64,000 bases of DNA from an uncultured Spiribacter sp. (GCA_937884605.1 CALGDM010000013.1:1-64000); one strand, 5' to 3'; counted from the first letter of the stretch, positions 51,404 through 60,668 are shown. The notes: generated from the sequence alone by a model not told the origin. Made by a program: numbers and translations.

Positions 51404-53239
51404 TCAGTCATGCCGCGAAGTACCGCCGGTCGGGGGGAGTCGCTGGGCGGCCGAGCGGCAGCGTTGCGGGCGTCGAACGGTGGCAAGCCAGTGGATCCCG
51501 GGTGCATCCACAGCGACGCGGGCGTCGCCCGCGTCGCTGCCAGGGAAGGCGAGGGGTGGCTCACCCGGCAACCACCGGATCGCGCGAAGGCCCTGGGCGG
51601 TGCGCTGCAAACCATAGGCCGGCGGCTGCATGGCGCTTACCGGCCCGTCCATTGCCATTAGCCCGGTCTGCTCGCAGAGCCAGACCAGCGCCTCGTCGCG
51701 GCCTGCCGGGACGGCATTGGCACCGTAGGCCAGACCGTAGGCCTCGCTGAGCCGGGCAATGGCCACACGGTGTGGGGCATCCCGCTCGAGTGCTCTGTCG
51801 AAGGCAGGATCGGGCGGCGTTGACTCAGGCCTCGGCGACGGGGCGTTGAGTCCGACGATGAGGGCGCCGGTGGCCAGCGCGATCACAATTGCGCTGGCAG
51901 CGGAGTGACCGGTGGCCGGTTGCACCCGCCGGCGCCCGAGTGTGATCAGTGCCAGCCAACCGCCACCAAGACCCGCGGTGATCAGCCCCGGGGCTGCCTC
52001 GCTGGCTGCTGGCCGGACCGGCAGAGGCAGCGTGACCACCGCTTGAACGCCCGCCGGCGCAAGGCGGCGTTGGCGGCCGTCCGGATGCAACAAAACGCTG
52101 GGTCCGCCGTGGGCAACGACCAGGACGGGGATGCCGGCGCGCGCGGCCTGTAGATGCACGCTGCGCCGATGCAGCCCTGGGAGCCTTCCGGATCGCCACG
52201 CCGGCAGACGGGCGGGATTGACGATCAGTCGCGGGTCATGGACCGCAGCCCGGTCGACGGCCCGGGGGTGCGCAGCGTCCGAGCAGATCAGCACCTCGAG
52301 GGCTGCCAGCCCGTTTTCGCCGGGCTTGGCGCCGGCGCTGAGGGCGGATTCGGCGTACGGCAGGGGAAAGACCTTGGTCCAGCCCCCGCGCGCGTCGCTG
52401 CTCGCCTCCTTGCCGGGTCTGATCGGGACCTCACTGCGAAGCCGCCCGGGTGCGTGATAGCGGTAGCCATGCCGTAGGTGGATCATGCCGCCGGGCGGTC
52501 TTTGCCAGGGCGGAGGCAGCAGGACGGGGGAGGCCGCTTCGGGCCAGACCACCCAGCGTGCCTCCACATCGGCAAGCGCGGCATGGGCGAGCAGGGTCGA
52601 TGTGGCGGCGCGTCGGTCAAGGGTCTGGACAACGGCAAGGCGCGGCGAGTCGGGCAGCGCTTTCGGCAGCGGGTTGGAAGCGATGAGCGAAAGCGGCACC
52701 ACACTCAGCGCAATTCCCAGCGGCGCGATCCAGTCGCGATGCCGGAACGGGCGTGTTGCCGCCATCAATGCAACAGCGAGCCCCGTCTGCCACAAGCCAA
52801 TGGCGCCATCCGCGGCGATGACGCCGGCGCCGTCGATCAGGCCGAACGGCACAACGGATGGCGGGACGAAAAGACTCAGCGAGGCGGGAATTCCCATGCT
52901 TCGCAGCCCCGCAAGCAGGCCGACCAACCCGATCATCGTGCCCGCGAGCCGTCTCGAACCGGTGCCGCCATGGCGATCCGCGGCGAGCCAGGCCGCCAGA
53001 CCGAACACGCCGAGAACGGCCAGGATCACCAGCATCGCGAGGGCGGGTTCGCGGCCTGCAACGGGGCCCAAAGCCACCCCCAATGGCAGTCCCAGGGCAA
53101 TCAGCGTATTGATCAATCGCGCGCGCTGCGGCTGGCGCATGCCCATCAGCCAGGGGACAAGCCAGAGTCCGCCGGCGGCTGCGAATCCCGCCGGTGGCAG
53201 TGCGGCCACTGCGAGCAGCCCGGCGAGCAGTCCGGTCAT
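51404..53239 (-). CDS. Apolipoprotein N-acyltransferase (Lnt)-like membrane nitrilase with extra C-terminal domain
   Basis: Multi-TM N-terminus; WPEAA (Glu), TKVFPLPYAE (Lys, Glu), LEVLICSD (Cys); LQAARAGIPVLVVAHGGPSVLLHPDGR; ~140 aa C-terminal extension. Confidence 0.82.
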   Translation of the reverse strand: MTGLLAGLLAVAALPPAGFAAAGGLWLVPWLMGMRQPQRARLINTLIALGLPLGVALGPVAGREPALAMLVILAVLGVFGLAAWLAADRHGGTGSRRLAGTMIGLVGLLAGLRSMGIPASLSLFVPPSVVPFGLIDGAGVIAADGAIGLWQTGLAVALMAATRPFRHRDWIAPLGIALSVVPLSLIASNPLPKALPDSPRLAVVQTLDRRAATSTLLAHAALADVEARWVVWPEAASPVLLPPPWQRPPGGMIHLRHGYRYHAPGRLRSEVPIRPGKEASSDARGGWTKVFPLPYAESALSAGAKPGENGLAALEVLICSDAAHPRAVDRAAVHDPRLIVNPARLPAWRSGRLPGLHRRSVHLQAARAGIPVLVVAHGGPSVLLHPDGRQRRLAPAGVQAVVTLPLPVRPAASEAAPGLITAGLGGGWLALITLGRRRVQPATGHSAASAIVIALATGALIVGLNAPSPRPESTPPDPAFDRALERDAPHRVAIARLSEAYGLAYGANAVPAGRDEALVWLCEQTGLMAMDGPVSAMQPPAYGLQRTAQGLRAIRWLPGEPPLAFPGSDAGDARVAVDAPGIHWLATVRRPQRCRSAAQRLPPTGGTSRHD

Positions 53240-53246
53240 TATCGAC

Positions 53247-53702
53247 TCATTCCCGGGGTGGCGATGCCTTGCCAAGCGCGTCAATTGCCCGGCGCAGATC
53301 AACCAGTCCCGGCTGGCCGGCGCTGACGGGGGCCAGTCGCTCGTGCTGATCGAGCAGAAGGCGGGCTTGCTGGAGGTGGACGATGGCCAGGTTGTAGGTG
53401 GCAAGGACATGACCCGGGTCACGGGCGAGGGCGGCCTCAAAGTGCTCGATGGCCGCGTTGGGATCGGCCGCGCCGTAGGCGATCAATCCAAGCTGGAAAT
53501 AGGGTGATACGAGCTCCGGGGACTGCTCGATGACCGACTCGTAGCCACGCCGTGCCCGCTCGAGATCGCCGCGCTCAAGGGCGGTATCGGCCCGGGCGAG
53601 GCGCTCGATGACCGATGGCGCATTATGGGTCGGCATGGCCACACAGCCTTGAAGCATGGCGGCGAGTGCCACCAGTCGGACCGAAGCCGTAAAGCGACTC
53701 AT
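53247..53702 (-). CDS. TPR lipoprotein (TadD-like)
   Basis: Signal peptide with lipobox LQGC; TPR-like repeats (GDLERARRGYESVIEQSPELVSPYFQLGLIAYGAADPNAAIEHFEAALARDPGHVLATYNLAIVH). Confidence 0.83.
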   Translation of the reverse strand: MSRFTASVRLVALAAMLQGCVAMPTHNAPSVIERLARADTALERGDLERARRGYESVIEQSPELVSPYFQLGLIAYGAADPNAAIEHFEAALARDPGHVLATYNLAIVHLQQARLLLDQHERLAPVSAGQPGLVDLRRAIDALGKASPPRE

Positions 53703-54073
53703 GGGTAATCCTTGTTGCAGTAGAAACGCTGGCCGATCAGGTTGGGCGGCAGCGATTGCGCGGCCATCTCGAGGGTGGCACGGGTGCCTCTGGGGGCCGG
53801 TACCCAGCGCCCCGGTGGCACCCGCGAAGACACCTTCAATACGGTAAGCTCGCGATCGAGCTGGACAACATCGATGGCAAAGCGCATGCCAAGGGTGTGC
53901 ACGCCGCCCCGTGCGATCAGCAGCAGGCCGCCGTCGGTGACGGGCGGATGCGATCGCCCCAGCAGGCCGATCAGGCGCGACATGAACCGGTCGGCGACAT
54001 CGACACGAATGCGCAGCGGACCGCCCGGTTCAGGCATGAAAAGGCAGGTGGGCACGGTGCCGCCGCGGCTCAT
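53699..54073 (-). CDS. DUF192 family protein
   Basis: VADRFMSRLIGLLGRS...GGLLLIARGGVHTLGMRFAIDVVQLD. Confidence 0.87.
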   Translation of the reverse strand: MSRGGTVPTCLFMPEPGGPLRIRVDVADRFMSRLIGLLGRSHPPVTDGGLLLIARGGVHTLGMRFAIDVVQLDRELTVLKVSSRVPPGRWVPAPRGTRATLEMAAQSLPPNLIGQRFYCNKDYP

Positions 54074-54963
54074 AACAGACCGCCGTCCATGAACTGCAGC
54101 ACGATCGGGAAACCGATGATCAGAAACGTCACCGGGAAGAGCAGCCCCACCAGAGGGGCGAGCATTTTGACCGGCGCTTCGTTGGCCTTTTTCTCGGCGG
54201 CGGCAAATCGCTCGCGCCGGCGCTGCGCGGCCTGATCACTGAGCGTCTGGCTGATCGCAGCGCCGGTTTCCTCAGCCTGGGCGATGGCTGCCACAAACCC
54301 ATGCACCGCGCTCAGGTCCACCCGTCGGGCCATGCGCTCGAGCGCCTCGAGGCGTGGGACACCGGTGCGTGTGTCGCGGTCGATGCGCTGCATTTCCGCT
54401 CGCAGCGGCCCCGGTTCAAGGTGTTGGGTGCATTGTGGCAGTGCCGCACTGAAACTCAGTCCGGCCCGCACCGAAAGCCCCAACAGCTCGAGCAGGGCAG
54501 GGAACTGCCGGGCGATCAGGCGCTGCCGACGCTGCCCATGATCGCGAAGCCAGATCGCCGGATACGCGTAGCCCAGCAGCAAACCGGCGAGCACCGCCCT
54601 TGCTCCGCCCGCGTCGACCGAACTGAGCACAGGCTGCAGAACGACCGCGGCGAATGCGGCGAGCAGGGCCGTGAGACCCCGCAGCACCATCCACTCGCCC
54701 GGCAGCACCGCATAACCCATGCCGGCGCGATCGAGCCGGGCCGCCAGGTCCCGGGGCGAGAACCACTGCGCCGGATCCACTTCGGCGTGAATCAGTCGGG
54801 CCAGCGGCAGCAGCAGCCGAAACAGCCGGGGTGAGGGATCACGCCAGCGATCAACCCGCGGCCCGCGGCGCACCCGGGCGAGCTCGGCGATGCCGACCGC
54901 GCCGCTTGCCGCGGTGAGTCCCAGCAGGCTGACCGACCAGAGCGCGCCTGCTTCAGACATCAA
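54070..54963 (-). CDS. TadC-like type II secretion F family protein
   Basis: T2SSF-like core (LLELLGLSVRAGLSFSAAL...RRRERFAAAEKKANEAPVKMLAPLVGLLFPVTFLIIGFPIV). Confidence 0.9.
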   Translation of the reverse strand: MMSEAGALWSVSLLGLTAASGAVGIAELARVRRGPRVDRWRDPSPRLFRLLLPLARLIHAEVDPAQWFSPRDLAARLDRAGMGYAVLPGEWMVLRGLTALLAAFAAVVLQPVLSSVDAGGARAVLAGLLLGYAYPAIWLRDHGQRRQRLIARQFPALLELLGLSVRAGLSFSAALPQCTQHLEPGPLRAEMQRIDRDTRTGVPRLEALERMARRVDLSAVHGFVAAIAQAEETGAAISQTLSDQAAQRRRERFAAAEKKANEAPVKMLAPLVGLLFPVTFLIIGFPIVLQFMDGGLL

Positions 54964-55804
54964 TGGCGACCACCCGGCGGATCCAGACCACCGCCAGCGA
55001 CATGGCCACCGCCACGATGGCGATCACCGCCCAGCCAAGGGGCTCGGTGAACAGTCGCGCCATCATTGCGGGCTGCTGGAGGTAGAGCATGCCACCAATG
55101 CCGAAGGGCAGTACCATCATCACTCGCCCCTGCATCCGCCCCATGGCGGTCAGTGCCGTGATGCGCTCTTCAACCTGAGCGCGCTCGCGCAGCGTTTCAG
55201 CCAGCGTATCGAGGGTATGCGCCAGATCGCCGCCCACCCGGTGCGAGATCATGATCGCGTTGCGGAAAAGCGCTGTTTCCTCGGACGGCACGCGCCCGGC
55301 AAATCCGCCGAGCACGGTCTCGAGTTCTTCGCCCAGGCGCTGGCGGCTTAGCATCAGGCCGAACTCCTGGCTGAGTGGCGCCGGTTGTCGGCGCGAGACA
55401 AGCTCCATGGCGCGACCGATGTTGGTGCCGGCACGAAGCGAGCTGGCCAGGGTCTGCAGGGCATCGGGCAGTTGGCGGATAATGGCCTTGCGGCGGCGCT
55501 CGCGGATGGTGCGAACGCCAATCCGCGGCAGCGCCAGCCCGGTCAACCCGGCGGCCGCAGCCAATGGCCAGGGCAGCAGTAATCCGGTGATAGCGGCCAG
55601 TACCAGTCCCAGCCCCAGGGCGATCTGCAGGAGCCGTCGCGCGGGCAGATCGATGAACTGCGCGCGCAGGTCATCCTGCGCGGTGGTCCGGATATGCGAT
55701 CGATAGCGCTGGATGGCGGGGCCAAGGCCGCCCACCACTGCCACAAAGGCAAGGCTCGCGGCCAGACAGAGTCCGATGAGAGCAGGCAGCGCGGAAGACA
55801 TCAT
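54953..55804 (-). CDS. TadB-like type II secretion F family protein
   Basis: T2SSF-like core (LPDALQTLASSLRAGTNIGRAMELV...LRERAQVEERITALTAMGRMQGRVMMVLPFGIG). Confidence 0.9.
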   Translation of the reverse strand: MMSSALPALIGLCLAASLAFVAVVGGLGPAIQRYRSHIRTTAQDDLRAQFIDLPARRLLQIALGLGLVLAAITGLLLPWPLAAAAGLTGLALPRIGVRTIRERRRKAIIRQLPDALQTLASSLRAGTNIGRAMELVSRRQPAPLSQEFGLMLSRQRLGEELETVLGGFAGRVPSEETALFRNAIMISHRVGGDLAHTLDTLAETLRERAQVEERITALTAMGRMQGRVMMVLPFGIGGMLYLQQPAMMARLFTEPLGWAVIAIVAVAMSLAVVWIRRVVAIDV

Positions 55805-55836
55805 GGCCCCGACACTGCCGGGGCCTCAGGGCGGGT

Positions 55837-57423
55837 TCAACGACCGTTGGTCGATTCCTGGGCGAAATACTGGTCGACAAACGCCTCGAACGAGGGCTCG
55901 TCCATTGCCTCCATGCTCGCCTGCTCGGCCCGCGACCGGGTTGCCTCCGCGGCCAGGCGCGCGCGCACGGACTCATCCAGCGGCCAATCGCGGATGGTCT
56001 CAACATGTTCGGCCGAGGTGCGCAGGGCAAAGTCGACGAATTCCTCGTTGCGGGCGCGCATCGCGGCAAGCACCTGCGCCGACGGGGTGCGATCGGCGTC
56101 CTCAACCGATGCCCGGTAGTCGGCAAGGATGCGGCTGTAGCGGCCGTCCTGGTGCACCTCATCGAGCAGTTCGGCCGGGCCTGTCATTGCGCCCAGCAAC
56201 TCGTCCGCCCAGTCCCGCAGGCCGACGCGCTCGCCGTCGCCGCGATGCAGGGTCAGGTCGGGGTCGCGCCCGTGCCGGGCGACGAGGCCCTGATTGGCGT
56301 TGATGTGATGCTGCTCGAGGGCGTTAATCGGCGGGCTGTCCTCGAGCAGGCAGAACACCAGCAGGGTCTCGAGAAACCCGATCTGGTCGGCATTGATGCC
56401 GATGGGATCGAATGGGTTGAGGTCGAGGGCGCGGATTTCGACATACTCGACGCCGGCGCGGTTGAGCGCGCAGGTCGGGGGTTCTCCGGACTGGGCCACG
56501 GCCTTGGGCCGGACGAAGCTGTAGTACTCGTTTTCAATCTGCAGCACGTTGGTGTTGAGCTGGCGCCAGACCCCGTCGACGCGAGTGCCGATGCGTGCAT
56601 ATTCCGGATCGGGGGTGCTGATCGCCGCGCGCAGACTCGCCACATAGGCGTCGAGGTTGTTGTAGTCGATCTCGAGGGCGGCCTGGGCGTTGTTCTTGTA
56701 GCCGATGTCGCTCATGCGCAGGGACGTCGCATGGGGGGTGTAGAAGGTATTCGCCGAGAACGACTCGAAATCGAGGTTGCGCCCGCCGGTAAACGACTTG
56801 CAGATCGCCGGCGAAGCGCCCATCAGATAGGGCACCAGCCAGCCATAGCGCTGAAAATTGCGGATCAGCCGAAAGTAGAAATCCGAGCGAAAGGTGGCAA
56901 ATTCGCGGCGGTCGCCTTCGCGTGCCTGGACCGAGCGCAGAAACGCCTCGCTGAACGAGAAATTGAAATGGATGCCGGCGATTGCCTGCATGGTGCGTCC
57001 ATAGCGCCAGTCAAGGCCGTGGCGGTAGACATGCTTCATTCGGCCGATGTTTGAGTGGCCGTAATCGGCGATGGGGATGCTCCGGTCGCCACCGACGATG
57101 CAGGGCATCGAGGTTGCCCACAGCAATTCGTCACCGATCTGATCGATGGTATAGCGGTGCAGATCGGCAAGATGCTGCAGCGCCGCCTCGCCATTGGTGT
57201 AGGCCGGCGTGACCAGCTCGAGCAGTGCCTCGGAGTAGTCGGTGGTGATTTCCGGGTGACAAAGCGGCGAGCCGAGTCCCGCGGGATGCGGCGTCTGTGC
57301 GATATGGCCGGCGGGCGTGACCCGCAGGCTTTCCTTTTCGAGGCCATGGCGGCTGCCGGCAAGCAGACCGCGCTCGCCATGGGCCTGCAATCGTTTCACC
57401 CGACGCTCGGCGCTACGGTTCAT
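55837..57423 (-). CDS. gshA: Glutamate--cysteine ligase
   Basis: GLEKESLRVTPAGHIAQTPHPAGLGSPLCHPEITTDYSEALLELVTP. Confidence 0.96.
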   Translation of the reverse strand: MNRSAERRVKRLQAHGERGLLAGSRHGLEKESLRVTPAGHIAQTPHPAGLGSPLCHPEITTDYSEALLELVTPAYTNGEAALQHLADLHRYTIDQIGDELLWATSMPCIVGGDRSIPIADYGHSNIGRMKHVYRHGLDWRYGRTMQAIAGIHFNFSFSEAFLRSVQAREGDRREFATFRSDFYFRLIRNFQRYGWLVPYLMGASPAICKSFTGGRNLDFESFSANTFYTPHATSLRMSDIGYKNNAQAALEIDYNNLDAYVASLRAAISTPDPEYARIGTRVDGVWRQLNTNVLQIENEYYSFVRPKAVAQSGEPPTCALNRAGVEYVEIRALDLNPFDPIGINADQIGFLETLLVFCLLEDSPPINALEQHHINANQGLVARHGRDPDLTLHRGDGERVGLRDWADELLGAMTGPAELLDEVHQDGRYSRILADYRASVEDADRTPSAQVLAAMRARNEEFVDFALRTSAEHVETIRDWPLDESVRARLAAEATRSRAEQASMEAMDEPSFEAFVDQYFAQESTNGR

Positions 57424-57569
57424 GGTATTGGCATATCCGATTCCGAAAGCCGCGATTGTGCCGATGTCGAACGCCATTTGGAATGGCATGTTGCGGTGCG
57501 TATGGCCACTGCGCGCAGGCGGCGGTTACCGTGCTGGTAATCACTGTGCGATCTCAGGAGGATCACGGC

Positions 57570-58292
57570 ATGACGAGAACGGCACTGGTAACCGGAGGGA
57601 CCCGGGGCATTGGCGCAGCCATTGCGCGGGCGTTGCGAGACTCGGGCCATCAGGTCATTGCGACCTATCAGGGCAATGATGAGGCCGCGGCGGCGTTCAC
57701 GCGGGACACGGACATCCCGACGCGCAAGTGGGACGTCTCCGATTTTGACGCCTGTCAGCGCGGTGTTGCTGGCGTGGCCGAGGACTATGGATCGGTCGAT
57801 GTGCTGGTCAATAACGCCGGGATTACACGGGATTCGACGCTGCACAAAATGGATGAAGCCGACTGGAGCGCCGTCATCACCACCAACCTGACCTCGGCAT
57901 TCAACATGACTCGGGCGGTCATCAACGGGATGCGCGATGCCGGCTTCGGGCGGGTGATCTCGATTGCCTCGATCAACGGTCAGAAAGGTCAGATGGGGCA
58001 GGCCAACTACGCCGCCGCCAAGGCCGGGCTGATCGGGTTTACCAAGTCGGTGGCTCAGGAGAATGCCCGTCGTGGCGTAACGGCCAATGTCGTCTCGCCC
58101 GGTTATATCAGCACCGAGATGGTGGCCGCGGTGCCGGAGAACGTCCTTGAGAAGATTGTCGGCCAGATCCCGGTCAACCGCCTCGGCGAGGCCGAGGAGG
58201 TCGGCCAGGCGGTGGCCTATCTGGCGAGTGACGGGGCGGGGTTTGTCACCGGCTCGACGCTGAGCATCAATGGCGGGCAGTGGATGGCCTGA
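57570..58292 (+). CDS. phaB: Acetoacetyl-CoA reductase-like SDR
   Basis: TGGTRGIGAAIARAL; NNAGITRDSTLHKM; NYAAAKAGLIGFTKS; YISTEMV. Confidence 0.88.
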   Translation: MTRTALVTGGTRGIGAAIARALRDSGHQVIATYQGNDEAAAAFTRDTDIPTRKWDVSDFDACQRGVAGVAEDYGSVDVLVNNAGITRDSTLHKMDEADWSAVITTNLTSAFNMTRAVINGMRDAGFGRVISIASINGQKGQMGQANYAAAKAGLIGFTKSVAQENARRGVTANVVSPGYISTEMVAAVPENVLEKIVGQIPVNRLGEAEEVGQAVAYLASDGAGFVTGSTLSINGGQWMA

Positions 58293-58297
58293 TCGCC

Positions 58298-58594
58298 TCA
58301 GTGCGAGGCATTGAAAAGGCTCGGCCCCTGTTCGTCGATCAGGCGTCGGGCCTTTTCCAGAGTGACTTCCGCGGCCATCTCCTGGCTGCCATGGACGTCC
58401 GCGCGGACAAAGCTTGTCGTCCGCGTGGTGCCGTCGCGATCCATTGAAATCTGTCCGCTGACGCGCCACCCGCCGGGATCCTCGCGCGGCGTCGCGGTGA
58501 TCGTGTAGCCCTGGTAGGTGGTCTCGGCGACCACCCGGGGGGGATTGTCGCTGCCGTTGCGACCCATCATGCTGCGCAGGAATCGTATGATCAT
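58298..58594 (-). CDS. HlyU family protein
   Basis: TTYQGYTITATPREDPGGWRVSGQI...HGSQEMAAEVTLEKARRLIDEQG. Confidence 0.85.
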   Translation of the reverse strand: MIIRFLRSMMGRNGSDNPPRVVAETTYQGYTITATPREDPGGWRVSGQISMDRDGTTRTTSFVRADVHGSQEMAAEVTLEKARRLIDEQGPSLFNASH

Positions 58595-58644
58595 GGCCTG
58601 ACAATGCCCATGACGGCGCCGGCAATCAAGGGAGCGACGCGCGG

Positions 58645-59256
58645 ATGACGACCATGGCGGACCGACTGACCTTTCTGAAGGGCTTTCTCCAGCGACCGCG
58701 CGAGGTGGGATCGGTAGTGCCCAGTTCGCGGTTTCTCGAGCAGCGCCTGCGCCGGGTGATTGATGCGGGACATGCAAGGACGCTGGTGGAGCTGGGGCCC
58801 GGCACCGGAGGCACGACCCGGGCCGTGCTCAAGGCCCTGCCCGCCGATGCCCAGCTGCTCGCCATCGATACCAACCCCGCCTTCGTTCGTGAACTGGCAG
58901 CGATTCGGGACCCGCGTCTGCATGTGGCCGAAGGCAGTGCCACCGACCTGGCCGCGCTGATCCGCCAGCACGGTCTGCCGGCCCCCGATATTGTGTTTTC
59001 GGGTATCCCGTTCTCGACCCTGCCCGAGGCGGTGGCGGACGGCATTCTCGAGGCGGTCTGGGCAGCCCTCGCCCCCGGGGGTCGGTTTACCGCGTATCAG
59101 TTCCGCGATGCCGTCTGTCGTCAAGGCAGCCGGGTGATGGGCGAGCCGCTGGTGGAGTGCGAATGGGTCAACCTCCCGCCCATGCACTTTTACTCATGGG
59201 ACAAGCCCGAGCGCGCTGGCAGCCGCCGGGCGAGGGGCAGTGCCACCGCGCCGTAG
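58645..59256 (+). CDS. Class I SAM-dependent methyltransferase (phospholipid N-methyltransferase-like)
   Basis: FLQRPREVGSVVPSSRFL; VELGPGTGGTTRAVL; SGIPFSTLP. Confidence 0.85.
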   Translation: MTTMADRLTFLKGFLQRPREVGSVVPSSRFLEQRLRRVIDAGHARTLVELGPGTGGTTRAVLKALPADAQLLAIDTNPAFVRELAAIRDPRLHVAEGSATDLAALIRQHGLPAPDIVFSGIPFSTLPEAVADGILEAVWAALAPGGRFTAYQFRDAVCRQGSRVMGEPLVECEWVNLPPMHFYSWDKPERAGSRRARGSATAP

Positions 59257-60368
59257 ATGAGGATGGGCACCACCGCGTAGCGGGCGGCCCCCAGCCAGTC
59301 ACCGACCAGCCCGCCCAGCAGCGGCACAAAGAAATTGGTGATCGCGCCGACGGCAAACATGCCGGCGGCGAGCGCGGCGGTCGCATTGCCGCGGGTGTAC
59401 AGCGGCGGCAGCGCGACCAGCAGGATCAATAGCAATCCCACCGACAATCCCGTGGGGATGAGCGCAAGCAGCGCCGGCCAGCCCGACAGAAACAGGAAGC
59501 CGCTCAGGCCGAGCAGACTGACCAGCATGAGCACCTGCAGCGGCCGTGGGCGGCCGATCCAGCGTCGGCCCACGGTGAACATGATCAACGAGGCCGCAAT
59601 CTGCGTGGTGTTGAAAAGGGTCAGGGCCAGGGGCAGTAGCTCGGCCTCGTTACGCCCCTCGAGCACCGTGCCCATGTAGGCATTGACGCCAAAGAACACC
59701 GATCCACTCGCGCCCAGCAGCACGCCCAGCTTCCAGACCAGCGGCCGGCGCCAGTCCGGTAACCAGTGGCCGGTATCATTCTCAAAAGCCCGGGAGGGCC
59801 GGCTCAGCAGCCGGATGCTGAGCGCCGGGATCAGCGCCGGCAGTGACCAGAACAACAGCGTCAGGCGCCAGTCGCCGCCGGCGAGAGGCAGCATGACCGG
59901 CAGGGTCAGCGTCGACCCGATGACCTCACCGATCAACATGCCGTTCATGTAAATGGCGGTGCCCATGGCAATGCGTGATGGCCACCATTCGGTCAGCAGT
60001 GTCGGCAACGCGGGCTGGATACCGGCAATGGCGATGCCCATCACGGCGGTCGCGATGAAAAGGGTCGGCACGCCACCAAGCCCGCGGGCTGATGAGCTCA
60101 ATACCACCAGCACCAGTGCGGTGATCAGGGTGCGCCGCGCGCCGATGCGGCTGATCAGCCAGGAAGCGCCCAGGCCCGCCACCGCGAGCATCAGAATCGG
60201 CAGGGTGGTGAGTGCGCCGGTGGCCGCCTGTCCCAGATTCAGGTCGTCCGCGATACGGGGCGCGAGGGGCGGGGCGACCAGCACGGTCAGGCGCAGATAC
60301 AGGCCGGTCAGCCAGAGCAACAGCATCACAATCGGCGTTGATGGCGTTTTCGACGCGTCAGTATCCAT
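59190..60368 (-). CDS. MFS transporter (CynX/NimT-like)
   Basis: About 12 TM segments; GATWLISRIGARR-like loop (ASWLISRIGARRTLI). Confidence 0.87.
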   Translation of the reverse strand: MDTDASKTPSTPIVMLLLWLTGLYLRLTVLVAPPLAPRIADDLNLGQAATGALTTLPILMLAVAGLGASWLISRIGARRTLITALVLVVLSSSARGLGGVPTLFIATAVMGIAIAGIQPALPTLLTEWWPSRIAMGTAIYMNGMLIGEVIGSTLTLPVMLPLAGGDWRLTLLFWSLPALIPALSIRLLSRPSRAFENDTGHWLPDWRRPLVWKLGVLLGASGSVFFGVNAYMGTVLEGRNEAELLPLALTLFNTTQIAASLIMFTVGRRWIGRPRPLQVLMLVSLLGLSGFLFLSGWPALLALIPTGLSVGLLLILLVALPPLYTRGNATAALAAGMFAVGAITNFFVPLLGGLVGDWLGAARYAVVPILIYGAVALPLARRLPARSGLSHE

Positions 60369-60419
60369 GCATTCCCCAGGCGTTAAACGATAGACTCTAG
60401 CACCGAAGGAGGTCGTTTC

Positions 60420-60668
60420 ATGCGGTGGTTGAGTGATTCCAACGGTATCCAGTGGAGTGTTGATGTGCTGTTCGGTTCCTACGGCACCTATTACCTCATG
60501 TTCAGCCCGGGACCGGGTGAGGCGACCGGCCAGGCCCGCAAGCTGGCCATTGCCGCCGACTCCCAGCGCGAGGCAGCGGCCGCGCTGGAGGCCATGGATG
60601 AGGCTGCGCTGGTTGCCGCGCTCGCCGACTCGACCGACTTCAACGAAACCTCACCGCTTGGATTCTAG
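60420..60668 (+). CDS. Hypothetical small protein
   Basis: Intact 82-aa ORF, in tandem with the next genes; no family recognised. Confidence 0.6.
   Translation: MRWLSDSNGIQWSVDVLFGSYGTYYLMFSPGPGEATGQARKLAIAADSQREAAAALEAMDEAALVAALADSTDFNETSPLGF

Noticed and set aside
51404-53239. Simple housekeeping lnt annotation
   Set aside because: Location inside a Tad locus and the long C-terminal extension argue for a specialised paralogue, though a genome-wide check is needed.
52478-53507. Long plus-strand ORFs over the Lnt-like gene
   Set aside because: Minus frame carries TM segments and catalytic motifs; plus frames have shadow-like composition.
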